The notes under the pieces are model-generated. The model saw nothing but the letters and a program-made list of their open reading frames with translations, was not told where the DNA came from and searched no databases. From Flaviflexus equikiangi (GTDB lineage: Bacteria > Actinomycetota > Actinomycetes > Actinomycetales > Actinomycetaceae): a DNA stretch of 64,000 nucleotides. Position 1 is the first letter of the stretch. The number at the start of each line of letters is the position of its first letter. The stretch covers positions 1,550,001 through 1,614,000 of the forward strand of contig NZ_CP059676.1 of NCBI RefSeq assembly GCF_014069875.1, given 5' to 3'. Both the position numbers and the translations under genes were made by a program. Below, in pieces: positions 1 through 8,862 of this stretch.

Positions 1-2397
1 CGACTGGCCCGGTTCGAGCTTCGTGAGGCCACGCAGCAGCTTCCCGGAGGGAACTTCTGTCAGCGGCCCCATCTCTGTCGACAGGTCAGCGGGATATCCG
101 ACGTTGAGGGACTTCACCGCATCGACCAGCTGATCGTGGAACCGTCGGGAGAAGCCCACCGAGCCGACCAGGATCACGAGGGATGCGGCAGAACACTTCT
201 GTCCAGCATGCCCGAAGGCAGAGTAGACGACATCCTTCACAGCCAGGTCGATATCGGCATGAGGGGTGACGATGATGGCGTTCTTGCCGGACGTTTCGGC
301 AAAGACTCGAAGGTCGGGACGCCATGACCGGAATCTGCGTGCCGTCTCGATCGATCCTGTCAGAATCACCTGGTCGACGCGCTCGACCAGGTATTGGCCG
401 AGATTGCGGTCGGAGCCGTCGAGGTTGACGAGCTGCAGAACGTCGCGGGGCACACCGGCCTCCCACATGAGGTCGGCGACGAGCGAGCCGATGCGGCGGG
501 TGAGACGAGCAGGTTTGAAGAGGACTCCCGAACCGGTGGCCAGCGCGGCAAGCACTCCGCCCGCCGGGATCGCGATGGGGAAGTTCCAGGGCGGGGTGAT
601 GAGCGTGGTCTCGACGGGAGTGAATCTCGCACCCTCGAGGTTGTCGAGGGCTGGCGCGAGAGAAGCATAGTAGCGTGCGAAGTCGATTGCCTCCGACACC
701 TCGACATCCGCCTGGTCGATTGTCTTGCCGGCCTCCGAACCGGCAACCTCGATGAGTCGTCCCCTGTTCGCTTCGAACACGTGGGCAACCTTGAGAAGGA
801 TGTCTGCCCTCTCTCCGGCTGGCTTGGCCGACCATGCCTTACCTGCCGCGACCGCGGTCGACAGTGCCTCATCCAGTTCCGCGATTGTCGTCTGGGTGTG
901 GGCGCGAACAATGTCCGAGCCGAGCTCCGACGTGGGGATCCTTGCGGCGATCCCTTTCGCCCAGGCAATGTTGGCGGGCAGAGACGGGTCAGTATCCGGC
1001 GTGTTGGAGAACTCGCGCGGGAACGCCTCGGGAGCCTCGTTGCGGTCCTGGATGCGGCGCGGGCCGTGGTCGATGCCGGACTGGGCAAGCTCGTACGCGG
1101 TCGAGAAGCGCTCAGCCTCGAGGCCGAAGACAGAGCTGTCCTCGAGCGCGAACACGTTCGACATGAAGTTCTCGGGCGTAGCGTTCTCTTCGAGGCGCCG
1201 CACAAGATAGGAGATCGCGACATCGTACTCTTCGGGCTTCACAACCGGCACGTAATAGAGGAGGGAGCCGATGTCGTCGCGCACGGCGTGAGCCTGCGGC
1301 GTCGCCATGCCGGCCAGCATCTCCACGTCCACCTCGGTGCCGATCGCGAGGCCGCGGTCGCGGCACAGCAGCACGCCATAGGCGAGCGTGAAAAGATTCT
1401 GTCCGGCAATGCCGATGTGGACGGCGTCGATGTTCTCCTTCGTCAGTGCATGGTCGAGCATGACGAGATAGTTTGCGTCCGTGGCCTCCTTCGAGGGCTG
1501 CACGGCAAGCTCCCAGCCGTGCATGACAGCATCGACCCTCTCCATCGACAAGTTGGCGCCCTTGACGATGCGGACTTTGATGGGGGCTCCTCCGCGGGCG
1601 CGGCGCGCCTTCGCCCATTCCGTGAGGTCAGCGAGAGCCGCCTCCCCATCGGGCAGGTAGGACTGGAGGACGATACCGGAACGGTAGTCGGTGAACTCGG
1701 GGTCGTCGAGGATCGTCTTGAACACGGCAATGGTCAAGTGCAGATCCTTGTACTCCTCCATGTCCAAGTTGATGAAAGTCTTGGAATCGCGGGCAACCCG
1801 GAAGACGGGAAGGAGCTGGGCGACCGCGTGATCGACTGCCTCGTCGAAGCCGTAGGGTGCGTGCGGGCCGATCACGGAAGATACCTTGAGGGACACGTAG
1901 TCGACATCATCGCGGCGAATCAGTTCGGTGGTGGCGGCAAGCCGACGCTCGGCCTCACCGTCACCCAGGACTGCTTCACCGAGGAGGTTGAGGTTGAGGC
2001 GGGAGCCGTCCGCCCGGAGCTTGCTGATCGCGGGGCCGAGTTTCGACGGTGTCACGTCGACGACGAGATCACCGACGAGAGCTGCGAAGATCTTCTCCGC
2101 AACCTCTGTCGCCACGCCGGGAAGAAGCGGCGCAAGCTTGCCGCCGCCCTTCGCGAGGATGCCGAGATAGGGCGGAAGGAATGAGGCATCCTTCTGGGAT
2201 ATGGCAGAGAGATTGTCTGCGACGACGTGAGAATCCTCTGGCCGAATGACGCCGTCGACGAAGTTCACGGTGTAGTCGAGGCCGCCGGGATGGTCGAGCA
2301 CCTGGGATAGCAGTCGCGAAGCGTAGGGAGTCGAGTACGCTCGCGCGTTGTCCGACCACTCTTGAGCCTTGGCAATAGCCCGTGTCACGATATCCAT
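1..2397 (-). CDS. putA: Bifunctional proline dehydrogenase / glutamate-semialdehyde dehydrogenase (PutA), C-terminus cut by window edge
   Basis: Oxidises proline to P5C (FAD-dependent) and then glutamate semialdehyde to glutamate (NAD-dependent). The 799 codons seen run off the left edge. The N-terminal part (about residues 80-350) reads as the proline dehydrogenase barrel. From about residue 390 the protein is an aldehyde dehydrogenase with the general-base motif FAETSGKN and the catalytic cysteine in GHAGQKCSAASL (Cys735). The ATG is preceded by AGGAGG nine bases upstream. The DUF3017 gene ends 13 nt before it on the same strand, so the two may be cotranscribed. There is no sign of the N-terminal DNA-binding domain of enterobacterial PutA, so this is a purely enzymatic version. 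The C-terminal end is not visible. Confidence 0.93.
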   Translation of the reverse strand, partial: MDIVTRAIAKAQEWSDNARAYSTPYASRLLSQVLDHPGGLDYTVNFVDGVIRPEDSHVVADNLSAISQKDASFLPPYLGILAKGGGKLAPLLPGVATEVAEKIFAALVGDLVVDVTPSKLGPAISKLRADGSRLNLNLLGEAVLGDGEAERRLAATTELIRRDDVDYVSLKVSSVIGPHAPYGFDEAVDHAVAQLLPVFRVARDSKTFINLDMEEYKDLHLTIAVFKTILDDPEFTDYRSGIVLQSYLPDGEAALADLTEWAKARRARGGAPIKVRIVKGANLSMERVDAVMHGWELAVQPSKEATDANYLVMLDHALTKENIDAVHIGIAGQNLFTLAYGVLLCRDRGLAIGTEVDVEMLAGMATPQAHAVRDDIGSLLYYVPVVKPEEYDVAISYLVRRLEENATPENFMSNVFALEDSSVFGLEAERFSTAYELAQSGIDHGPRRIQDRNEAPEAFPREFSNTPDTDPSLPANIAWAKGIAARIPTSELGSDIVRAHTQTTIAELDEALSTAVAAGKAWSAKPAGERADILLKVAHVFEANRGRLIEVAGSEAGKTIDQADVEVSEAIDFARYYASLAPALDNLEGARFTPVETTLITPPWNFPIAIPAGGVLAALATGSGVLFKPARLTRRIGSLVADLMWEAGVPRDVLQLVNLDGSDRNLGQYLVERVDQVILTGSIETARRFRSWRPDLRVFAETSGKNAIIVTPHADIDLAVKDVVYSAFGHAGQKCSAASLVILVGSVGFSRRFHDQLVDAVKSLNVGYPADLSTEMGPLTEVPSGKLLRGLTKLEPGQS

Positions 2398-2410
2398 GTC
2401 TAACTTCCTC

Positions 2411-2683
2411 CTAGGCCACGTTGGTGGCGTTTCCCCAATCGGCAAGAGCCAGCAGGGCTATCCCACAAAGCATGAGCGTGGCAGTGTCCAGTGCCCGCCC
2501 TCGAACGTCAGGAACGGTGCCGGTCGGCAAGACCAGCCGCGCAATCGCATATCCCACCATGCTGATCCCCAGGGACCGGATCGCGAACACGGGTCCCGCA
2601 GTCAATGCGAAAACGGCGATCATGACAACCCAGAGGGTCGTCAGCCACAGCAGTGCAGATGCAGGAACCCGCTTTTCTCCCAT
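2411..2683 (-). CDS. DUF3017 family small membrane protein
   Basis: A 90-residue protein with about three hydrophobic segments (near residues 12-33, 36-50 and 66-82). The pattern of an arginine, a hydrophobic run, LP, a short turn, then VRGR..D matches my recollection of DUF3017, a family of small actinobacterial membrane proteins with no known function. It usually sits near purine or folate genes, which fits purH 1.1 kb away. It lies just upstream of putA on the same strand with 13 nt between them. A TATAGA box nine bases before the ATG suggests a very short or absent 5' leader. The function is unknown. Confidence 0.7.
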   Translation of the reverse strand: MGEKRVPASALLWLTTLWVVMIAVFALTAGPVFAIRSLGISMVGYAIARLVLPTGTVPDVRGRALDTATLMLCGIALLALADWGNATNVA

Positions 2684-2698
2684 ACGATCAACTCTATA
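2683..2698. promoter_or_regulatory. Overlapping divergent -10 boxes
   Basis: TACGAT (2683-2688) reads rightwards toward the FAD reductase. TATAGA (2698-2693 on the minus strand) reads leftwards toward the DUF3017 gene and would start transcription within a few bases of its ATG. The two boxes lie within 16 bases, so the two promoters probably compete. No convincing -35 elements are visible. Confidence 0.4.
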
Positions 2699-2712
2699 TC
2701 TTGGAGGACCTT

Positions 2713-3753
2713 TTGATCACCATTTGTGGAACTGGCTTGGCGGGCTTGCGCGTCGCAGCCGAACTGCGGGAAGCCGGATACGACGGCCCGATGAGGGCTA
2801 TCGACCGGGAGGGAGTCCCGCCGTATGACAGGCCGCCCCTGTCGAAGAATCTGTTCGGCGATTATCGTCGCCCTCTGTCGGCCGATGGTCTTGGACACAT
2901 CGCCGAGCTGTGCGATGAGATCGTCACCGGTTCAGTCGATTCTCTCGACGGCTCGGATGTCATCGTCGATGGCATCCGCTACGCCTCGGACACGACTGTC
3001 CTGGCTCTGGGAGCAGATCCCCGGGAAACCTACCCCGGCGCCCTGCATCTGCGAACGCGAGAAGACGCCGAGAGGCTCCGTGCCGTCACGGGACCCGTGA
3101 CGATCATCGGCGGCGGCTGGATCGGATGCGAACTCGCCTCATCCTTCGCCGCGGCCGGACGTCCCGTCACGCTCGTCGAGATAGCGGAACACATTCTGCC
3201 CGCGATAGGCCCCGCTCATACCGCGATCGAGAGCGCTCTGAATAGCATGGGGGTCGATATTGTCTCCACGATCCCTCAGGATCCGGGCACGATCATCGAG
3301 GCGACCGGGGCCGTGCCGCACACTCTCGGACTCGACTTGAGGACGGACGGATGGGGGCGGACCTCCTATCCCGGTGTCTATGCTGTCGGTGATTGCGCGA
3401 CGATCGGGATCGGGCCGAGCGGCGGGCACTGGAACACTGCCCTGCACCAAGCCGCTCGGGTTGCCCACGCGATCATGACCAACCCGGCAGACGATCCCCT
3501 CCCTCTCGTTCCGGATGTATTCTCGACGATCGCAGGACTGGAGATCCTCGTCATCGGTCACCCTGTCGGGACGCCCGTCACGATCGATGACGGTTCGAGG
3601 ATCCTCTGGGTGACAGAGGATCGCCTCACGGGTGGTGTCACAGTCGACCGTCCCGCGGACGCGGTTGCCCTGCGGAGAAACATCGGCAGCCGCATCACTC
3701 TCGAGGCAGCGGCAGACCCTCGTCCGCTCAAGAAGATCCTGCGCGAACTCTAG
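2713..3753 (+). CDS. FAD/NAD(P)-dependent oxidoreductase, ferredoxin-reductase-like
   Basis: A 346-residue flavoprotein. The first nucleotide-binding fold begins almost at residue 1 (GTGLAG, FAD). A second follows in the middle (IIGGGWIGCE, NAD(P)H), and the late GVYAVGDC motif contacts FAD. This order is that of the rhodocoxin/putidaredoxin reductase family, which passes electrons from NAD(P)H to a ferredoxin. There is no CxxxxC redox pair, so it is not a disulfide reductase. I chose the TTG at 2713 because GGAGG lies five bases upstream and the Rossmann motif then starts where the family expects. The frame is open back to 2653 but that part has no RBS. No ferredoxin or P450 partner gene is adjacent, so the electron acceptor is unknown. 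Confidence 0.8.
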   Translation: MITICGTGLAGLRVAAELREAGYDGPMRAIDREGVPPYDRPPLSKNLFGDYRRPLSADGLGHIAELCDEIVTGSVDSLDGSDVIVDGIRYASDTTVLALGADPRETYPGALHLRTREDAERLRAVTGPVTIIGGGWIGCELASSFAAAGRPVTLVEIAEHILPAIGPAHTAIESALNSMGVDIVSTIPQDPGTIIEATGAVPHTLGLDLRTDGWGRTSYPGVYAVGDCATIGIGPSGGHWNTALHQAARVAHAIMTNPADDPLPLVPDVFSTIAGLEILVIGHPVGTPVTIDDGSRILWVTEDRLTGGVTVDRPADAVALRRNIGSRITLEAAADPRPLKKILREL

Positions 3754-3755
3754 AA

Positions 3756-3781
3756 CTGGGGGGATGTCCGGCATCCCCCAG
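3756..3781. terminator. Bidirectional hairpin between convergent genes
   Basis: CTGGGGGGATG pairs with CATCCCCCAG, with one bulged G, between the stop codons of the FAD reductase and purH. There is no clear T-run, so its strength is uncertain. Confidence 0.55.
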
Positions 3782-3785
3782 CGTC

Positions 3786-5372
3786 TCAGTGCGCGAAGTG
3801 CCGCGTGCCGGTGAAGTACATGGGTATCTCAGCCTCGTTCGCGGCGGCGATGACGTCCGCGTCGCGTATCGATCCGCCCGGCTGGATCACAGCCCTGATC
3901 CCCGCGTCGGCGAGCACCTGGAAACCATCCGCGAACGGGAAGAAGGCATCGGACGCGGCAACCGCGCCCCTGGCACGTTCCGCGCTCGACGAGGATCCGG
4001 CCTGAGCACCGCCCGCACTCTCGACGTCAGATTCGACGGCAACACCAAGGGTGTTGGCTCGTTCGATGGCGAGCCGACACGAATCCACCCGGTTCACCTG
4101 GCCCATGCCGACCCCCACGGAGGCACCATCGCGTGCAAGAAGGACAGCATTGGATCGCACGGAGCGAACCGACCGCCACGCGAACTCGAGATCGGCAAGC
4201 GTCTGCTCGTCGGCTTCCGGGCCCGCCACGTGCGACCATCCGCTCCTCACATCGCTCGGAGCATCGACACGGTCACGATCCTGGATGAGGAAACCGCCCG
4301 ATATCTGGGTGATGTCACGTTCCGTTCTCCCCGGCGTGACAACAAGGATCCGGAGGTTTCTCTTCGATCGCAAGAGTTCGAGAGCATCCGCGTCGTAGCC
4401 CGGCGCTGCGATGACCTCGGTGAAGACGGGCTTCACCTGCTCGGCCATTGCCAACGTCACGGACCGGTTCGCCGCAATGACTCCGCCATAGGCAGAGACC
4501 GGGTCGCAGGCGTGGGCCCGTGCGTGGGCCTCCGCAATGTCATCTGCTGCCGCGATGCCGCACGGGTTGGTGTGCTTGATGATGGCGACCGCGGGGCGGA
4601 CGTGATCGTAGGCTGCCCGAACGGCCGCATCCGTGTCGCGATAGTTGTTGTAGCTCATCTCCTTGCCGCCAAGCTGCACAGCGTTGGCGACTCCGTCAGT
4701 GCCGTCTGCCGCGAGCCACGCCCACTGGTGGGGGTTCTCTCCGTAGCGGAGAGTGCTCGTGCGCTCCAGTGCGATCCCAGCAAATGATGGCTGCTCCTCG
4801 ACCAGGCCTGTCATCCAGTTCGCGACCGCCGCGTCATAGGCCGCGGTGTGGGCGAAAGCCTTCGCGGCGAGAACTCGACGTTCAGACTCGCTGAAACCTC
4901 CGCGGAGGACGGCAGCGATTGCATCCTCGTACTGGTCGGGAGAAGTCAGAACCGCGACGGAGGCATGGTTCTTTGCGGAGGCGCGAACCATGGCGGGTCC
5001 GCCGATGTCGATCTGTTCGATGATGTCGCCCACCTGCGCCCCTGAGGCGAGAGTGTCCGCGAACGGGTAGAGGTTGACGACGACGATGTCGAACGGTTCG
5101 ATACCGAGCTCACCGAGCTGGGCAACGTGCTCGGCTTTGCGCCTGTCGGCGAGAAGCCCGCCGTGGATGAGTGGGTGAAGCGTTTTGACGCGACCGTCGA
5201 AACACTCCGGGAACCCGGTCACGTCCTCGACCGCGGTGACGGCGATGCCGGCGTCTCGCAGTGCGTGAGCGGTTCCACCGGATGACACGATATCGATGCC
5301 AGCATCGACGAAAGCCTGGGCGAGTGGAAGAATTCCTGTTTTGTCGTAAACGGATATGAGTGCGCGAGTCAT
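3786..5372 (-). CDS. purH: Bifunctional AICAR formyltransferase / IMP cyclohydrolase
   Basis: Catalyses the last two steps of IMP synthesis: formylation of AICAR with 10-formyl-THF, then ring closure. The 528 residues match the family's usual length of about 510-530. The N-terminal MGS-like IMP cyclohydrolase domain begins with [10 protein letters not shown]. The formyltransferase domain contains the KHTNPCG motif. The frame is open upstream to 5447, but the ATG at 5372 has a GGAG-type RBS and gives the conserved N-terminus. The partner purN lies upstream on the same strand but is separated by an unrelated surface-protein gene. Confidence 0.96.
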   Translation of the reverse strand: MTRALISVYDKTGILPLAQAFVDAGIDIVSSGGTAHALRDAGIAVTAVEDVTGFPECFDGRVKTLHPLIHGGLLADRRKAEHVAQLGELGIEPFDIVVVNLYPFADTLASGAQVGDIIEQIDIGGPAMVRASAKNHASVAVLTSPDQYEDAIAAVLRGGFSESERRVLAAKAFAHTAAYDAAVANWMTGLVEEQPSFAGIALERTSTLRYGENPHQWAWLAADGTDGVANAVQLGGKEMSYNNYRDTDAAVRAAYDHVRPAVAIIKHTNPCGIAAADDIAEAHARAHACDPVSAYGGVIAANRSVTLAMAEQVKPVFTEVIAAPGYDADALELLRSKRNLRILVVTPGRTERDITQISGGFLIQDRDRVDAPSDVRSGWSHVAGPEADEQTLADLEFAWRSVRSVRSNAVLLARDGASVGVGMGQVNRVDSCRLAIERANTLGVAVESDVESAGGAQAGSSSSAERARGAVAASDAFFPFADGFQVLADAGIRAVIQPGGSIRDADVIAAANEAEIPMYFTGTRHFAH

Positions 5373-5481
5373 AGCTCTCCTCGGAGACGATCCGCTGCTA
5401 TGCCCAGGCGTGCGACGCGACGGTGTCGGCCGCTCCCCGATGGTCATCCATCTCGTGCGCCAGTCGCGGCCGAGAACGATT

Positions 5482-6318
5482 CTAGCGGATGCGGCGCAGC
5501 CTTGCCGAGAGGATGAGACCGAAACCGCTCACGATGAGAACGAACGCTCCTGCTGCGAGATAGCCCGTCTCTGCACCCGTCCATGCCAGCTCATCTCGGT
5601 CGATCTCGACGAGTTCAAGACCATCGGCGATGACGCGGCTCGCTCCGATCGCGGACGAGCCCGGCATGTTCGCGCGGCCCGTGATGATGACGTCGCGTGC
5701 GCCCTCGGCGAAGTTGTCCTCCGAATCGAAGGCAAGGAAGACGATTCGATACGTGCACGGGTAGCCGTTCGGGCATTCTTTCTCGTCGAACCATCCTCCC
5801 CAGTCGGAGATGACCGGAATCAGTCCCCGATCGACGTCGTCGACGACCCGCACGCCCGCCACGATATCGTCCTCTGTGACATCGCTGCGAGTCTCGGCAA
5901 CGATCGGCTCGATTGCCGAGAAAACAGGAGCCCGGCTCGCGGGCGGCACCCCGTCCTCAGGGAACACCACGGTCGGTTCTTCGGTGGGCTCCTCCGTCGG
6001 CTCCTCCGTGGGCTCCTCCGTGGGCTCCTCCGTCGGTTCTTCGGTGGGTTCTTCGGTGGGCTCCTCCGTCGGCTCTTCGGTGGGTTCCTCCGTGGGTTCT
6101 TCCGTCGGCTGGTCTGTGGGATCCACGTCGTCGGAGGGCTCATCCGTGGGGATGGCAGTCGCTTCCGCAAGCGAGCCGACAACCCGCAGATCCACGACGG
6201 GATCGAACGGCGGTGCGAGTTGATCGTCGATTGTCGATGCGAAGGCTGTGCTCCCGAGGAAGAGCCCCGAAACGACGAGGATGAGACCCGTCGTCGTTCC
6301 TCTGACAGACTGCCGCAT
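5482..6318 (-). CDS. Secreted surface protein with PTEE repeat and LAWTG sortase signal
   Basis: A 278-residue exported protein. Residues 1-27 form a signal peptide ending in AFA. An acidic stretch leads into eleven tandem Pro-Thr-Glu-Glu units (about residues 72-116), probably an extended wall-spanning stalk. The following 120 residues include a Cys pair (ECPNGYPC) and a run resembling bacterial Ig-like DUF5011 domains (DDxDRG..., [13 protein letters not shown]). The C-terminus has LAWTG (about residue 244), a hydrophobic segment and an Arg-rich tail. LAXTG is the signal read by class E sortases in high-GC actinobacteria. The start at 6318 has GGAG six bases upstream and gives a clean signal peptide. 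The gene interrupts the usual purN-purH neighbourhood. The ligand or role is unknown. Confidence 0.85.
   Translation of the reverse strand: MRQSVRGTTTGLILVVSGLFLGSTAFASTIDDQLAPPFDPVVDLRVVGSLAEATAIPTDEPSDDVDPTDQPTEEPTEEPTEEPTEEPTEEPTEEPTEEPTEEPTEEPTEEPTEEPTVVFPEDGVPPASRAPVFSAIEPIVAETRSDVTEDDIVAGVRVVDDVDRGLIPVISDWGGWFDEKECPNGYPCTYRIVFLAFDSEDNFAEGARDVIITGRANMPGSSAIGASRVIADGLELVEIDRDELAWTGAETGYLAAGAFVLIVSGFGLILSARLRRIR
5972..6103. repeat. Eleven tandem 12-bp units encoding Pro-Thr-Glu-Glu
   Basis: Each unit is a variant of GTGGGCTCCTCC read on the plus strand. Differences are mostly third-codon changes, so the protein repeat is perfect while the DNA repeat is degenerate. The array lies inside the LAWTG surface-protein gene and is prone to in-frame length change. 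Confidence 0.95.
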
Positions 6319-6399
6319 TCGAACTCCATCTTTCAACCGCGCGTGCACAAGACATTTAACCACGTCAACGCCCTGTTCTGCGCTTCCGGACTCTGGCGG

Positions 6400-7014
6400 C
6401 TATGGGCGTGCGTTGAGGAAGGCCCGTCGGCCTTCGACCCGCCATCCGTCCCTCATCATCGACCCCACCGTGCGCACGAGCTGGGCGCGTTCCGCAGCCT
6501 TGATCCGCTCGAGCAGGACTTCTTCCGTGTCGTCCTCGAGAACCTCGACGGCGCACTGCGCGAGGATCTGCCCCGTGTCCATCCCCTCATCGACGACGAA
6601 CAGTGTGGCACCGGCGATCTTGACGCCATAGTCCAAAGCATCGCGGGGACCGTGAATACCGGGAAAGGATGGGAGAAGCGAGTTGTGGGTATTGACGATG
6701 AGACCGGGGAATGCAGAGAGCACAGCGGACCCGAGGATCTTGAGGAAACCGGCCGAGACGACGAGATCGGGTGACGACTCCGTCAGTCGTGAAGCGAGGG
6801 CCTGATCCCATTCTTCTCTGCTCGGGAAGTCCGTCACAGCAAGAACCGCGGTGTCGATTCCTGCCTCGGCGGCGTGATCGATGCCGGCGCAGCCGTGCCG
6901 GTCGGCGATGACAAGGACAACCTCACATCCGTACTCCGGGTCTTCACATGCGTCGAGGAGGGCTCGAAGATTCGAGCCCCCGCCAGAGATCAGTACTGCG
7001 AGGCGGCCTGTCAT
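6400..7014 (-). CDS. purN: Phosphoribosylglycinamide formyltransferase
   Basis: Transfers a formyl group from 10-formyl-THF to GAR in purine synthesis. The 204 residues contain the phosphate loop ISGGGSNL at the N-terminus, the catalytic THNSLLPSFPG motif near residue 115, and the late VDEGMDTG segment carrying the essential Asp. Its ATG overlaps the stop of the DUF6350 gene by four bases (ATGA), so the two are probably translationally coupled. purH follows downstream after the LAWTG protein gene. Confidence 0.96.
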   Translation of the reverse strand: MTGRLAVLISGGGSNLRALLDACEDPEYGCEVVLVIADRHGCAGIDHAAEAGIDTAVLAVTDFPSREEWDQALASRLTESSPDLVVSAGFLKILGSAVLSAFPGLIVNTHNSLLPSFPGIHGPRDALDYGVKIAGATLFVVDEGMDTGQILAQCAVEVLEDDTEEVLLERIKAAERAQLVRTVGSMMRDGWRVEGRRAFLNARP

Positions 7015-8339
7015 GAGCCATCCTTTCCGGATTCGGGAGCGGTCTGTGCTGTCACTGCGGTTGTTGCGTGCGGATCGTCGGGAAGCTCAGGCTCTGGTTC
7101 GACAACCTGCAGATGACTATCGGCTTCCGAGGATGTGTGAGCAGCGGTCGTATCTTCCTGGGGGATATCGCTGTTCCGCAGGTTTTTCACGGCCGCGACG
7201 CCACGTTTGGCCCAATCTCGATAGGCTGCTATCGATGTTCGGTGGCCGAGAATCATTCCCGCGAGGAAGGGAATCCCAAGGATCACAATCGTCATGGCCA
7301 TCATTCGAAGCATGTCTGGGCCTGTTGCCGCCATGCGGTCAGGTCCGATGGAGCCCTGGGACAGGAAGGCGAGAAGGGCTCCTGCCGCGCCGAGCACAGC
7401 GAGATGGATGCCACCCGTGACAAGGACTTCTTTCAGGTCGGGGAAGGCTCGAGCCTGACGGATGCCGGCAAGGAGGAGAACAAGCGCCACCACTGCGAGA
7501 AGCCACGGATATCCCGGCCCGGGTTGTGGCAGCGCGCCGAGGAGCGGGATTGCCGGCAGCGGCGCAGATGCCACACCGAGCGCGGAGAACACGGTTCCCG
7601 AGCCGACCGCGAAACCGGCGCCGAGAACAAAAGCGAACCCCCACAGGACAAGGACTGGCAGGTAGGCGAGCTGGAAGAGCCACATCATGAGGTTCGAATG
7701 CCAGGCCACGATGTAGTAGCCGTTGATCTTGACGATCTCGGACCAGCCGAGCACGGTCGCCGTCACGAAGACAAGGATGCCGATGATGAGTCCGATGGTG
7801 AGCGCGCGGCGCGCCAGGATCATTCCGTCATAGATCGCACGCCCCGCAACGGACGCGAAGAAGCCTCGACCAAACCAATCGGTGCGATTCTTCGATGTCG
7901 CGACAGCGAGGAGCACGACGGCCGCGGTGCCGATACTGGCCGGCCACGATACGCTCCCCGCGGGTGACGCAAGGCCGAGGAGCGCCGTCACGGCAGCTGC
8001 ACTGCCCGTGAGGACACACACGTCGATCCAGTCTTTCACCGGCAGCCTACGCACGAGTCCGAGCGTTGCCGCATAGGTGAGCAGGGTGATGAGGAGGGGC
8101 GGAAGGGAGATTCCCACTCCGTCGAAGTGGAGGGTTCCTCCGAATGCGGTCAACCACCAGCCGGTTGTCACGGATGCCACATCCTGCCAGGAGGTGGTGC
8201 CGAGAGCGGGAGAGTCCGCCATGAGAGTGTAGGCGAAGATACCGAGCACCACAGCGATCGCCCATCCGAAGACGATGGGCTGTGCTGCCGCGAGGATTAG
8301 GCGAAGCGGGTGGGTTCGTGTGGTGCTCATCGAGTCCAT
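7011..8339 (-). CDS. DUF6350 family polytopic membrane protein (PerM-like)
   Basis: About 442 residues with many hydrophobic segments (roughly ten) and a hydrophilic acidic tail after about residue 380. Its sequence character and its place directly before purN and near sucCD match the actinobacterial DUF6350 family, named for mycobacterial PerM, which has been linked to cell division and persistence. The start is uncertain: ATG at 8339 and ATG at 8330 are both possible, each with only a weak GGG-rich RBS, and the frame is open to 8399. The stop overlaps purN. I infer a membrane role only; no catalytic motif is visible. Confidence 0.75.
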   Translation of the reverse strand: MDSMSTTRTHPLRLILAAAQPIVFGWAIAVVLGIFAYTLMADSPALGTTSWQDVASVTTGWWLTAFGGTLHFDGVGISLPPLLITLLTYAATLGLVRRLPVKDWIDVCVLTGSAAAVTALLGLASPAGSVSWPASIGTAAVVLLAVATSKNRTDWFGRGFFASVAGRAIYDGMILARRALTIGLIIGILVFVTATVLGWSEIVKINGYYIVAWHSNLMMWLFQLAYLPVLVLWGFAFVLGAGFAVGSGTVFSALGVASAPLPAIPLLGALPQPGPGYPWLLAVVALVLLLAGIRQARAFPDLKEVLVTGGIHLAVLGAAGALLAFLSQGSIGPDRMAATGPDMLRMMAMTIVILGIPFLAGMILGHRTSIAAYRDWAKRGVAAVKNLRNSDIPQEDTTAAHTSSEADSHLQVVEPEPELPDDPHATTAVTAQTAPESGKDGS

Positions 8340-8403
8340 GTTCCCAGCCCTTGCCCCTGTCTGCGGGGAGCAACTCACCGTTGATGAAAGGACTCTCATT
8401 TTG

Positions 8404-8445
8404 CTCTCCCCCGATCATCATCTTCATCGGCTTGAATGGGGAGAG
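8404..8445 (+). promoter_or_regulatory. Inverted repeat in the leader of the small secreted protein gene
   Basis: CTCTCCCC (8404-8411) can pair with GGGGAGAG (8438-8445), and a smaller CCGAT/ATCGG pair lies between them. The structure ends 17 bases before the ATG at 8463, so it could affect RBS access. No regulator is evident. Confidence 0.25.
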
Positions 8446-8462
8446 GTTACGAAAGGAGCGTC

Positions 8463-8810
8463 ATGTCTCGCAAACTGTGGGTAGCGGCCGGATCTCTCGG
8501 CGCACTCGGCGTCGCCATCGGCACGGGCATGGCGGCAGCGGATTCACCGGATGTCGTCATTCCCGTCATCTCTGAGGGCCCCCGCGAGACGGCATCCCCG
8601 TCGAACGAGAATCCGTCCGGCCAGATCACGGCGACGACAGCTCCCTCGACCGAACCCTCACAGACTCAGGATCCCACCGTCGCGCCGTCCCCCGCGCCGT
8701 CCGTCTCACGTCCGACAGGCACGCCCACGGTCCAGCTGCCGAGCCAGGTCTCCCCCGCGTCTGCTGTCTCGATCGCCTCGGCGCCCTCAGCGCCCTCCGC
8801 CGACGAGTAG
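8463..8810 (+). CDS. Small secreted Ser/Pro/Thr-rich protein
   Basis: A 115-residue protein with a signal peptide (residues 1 to about 25, ending GMAAADSP). The rest is a low-complexity tail rich in Ser, Pro, Thr and Ala with no cysteines, no catalytic motif and no sortase signal. The ATG at 8463 follows an AAAGGAG RBS. The ORF could be read from 8436, but that adds residues before the signal peptide. It sits alone on the plus strand between DUF6350 and sucD and ends in a strong hairpin terminator. I do not recognise a family. The tail resembles secreted mucin-like or wall-associated linkers. Confidence 0.7.
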   Translation: MSRKLWVAAGSLGALGVAIGTGMAAADSPDVVIPVISEGPRETASPSNENPSGQITATTAPSTEPSQTQDPTVAPSPAPSVSRPTGTPTVQLPSQVSPASAVSIASAPSAPSADE

Positions 8811-8818
8811 TCGCGATG

Positions 8819-8857
8819 GCATGTGGGAGGGGGCCGTCATGGCCCCCTCCCACATGC
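8819..8857. terminator. 17-bp perfect hairpin between convergent genes
   Basis: Arms 8819-8835 and 8841-8857 pair perfectly (GCATGTGGGAGGGGGCC and its complement) around a GTCAT loop. It serves both the small secreted protein gene and sucD. Confidence 0.85.
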
Positions 8858-8862
8858 GAGTC

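Noticed and set aside
394-2184. Long plus-strand open frame (596 codons) opposite putA
   Set aside because: It is antisense to a well-supported enzyme, has high-GC shadow composition (Arg/Asp/Val-rich), no RBS and no family resemblance. The same applies to long frames opposite the surface protein (5356-6774) and the ABC exporter (21379-23538).
5373-5447. Upstream extension of purH
   Set aside because: The added 25 residues are not conserved and have no RBS. The ATG at 5372 has an RBS and the family N-terminus.
5972-6103. Possible CRISPR-like array
   Set aside because: The 12-bp units are directly adjacent without spacers and encode a protein repeat.
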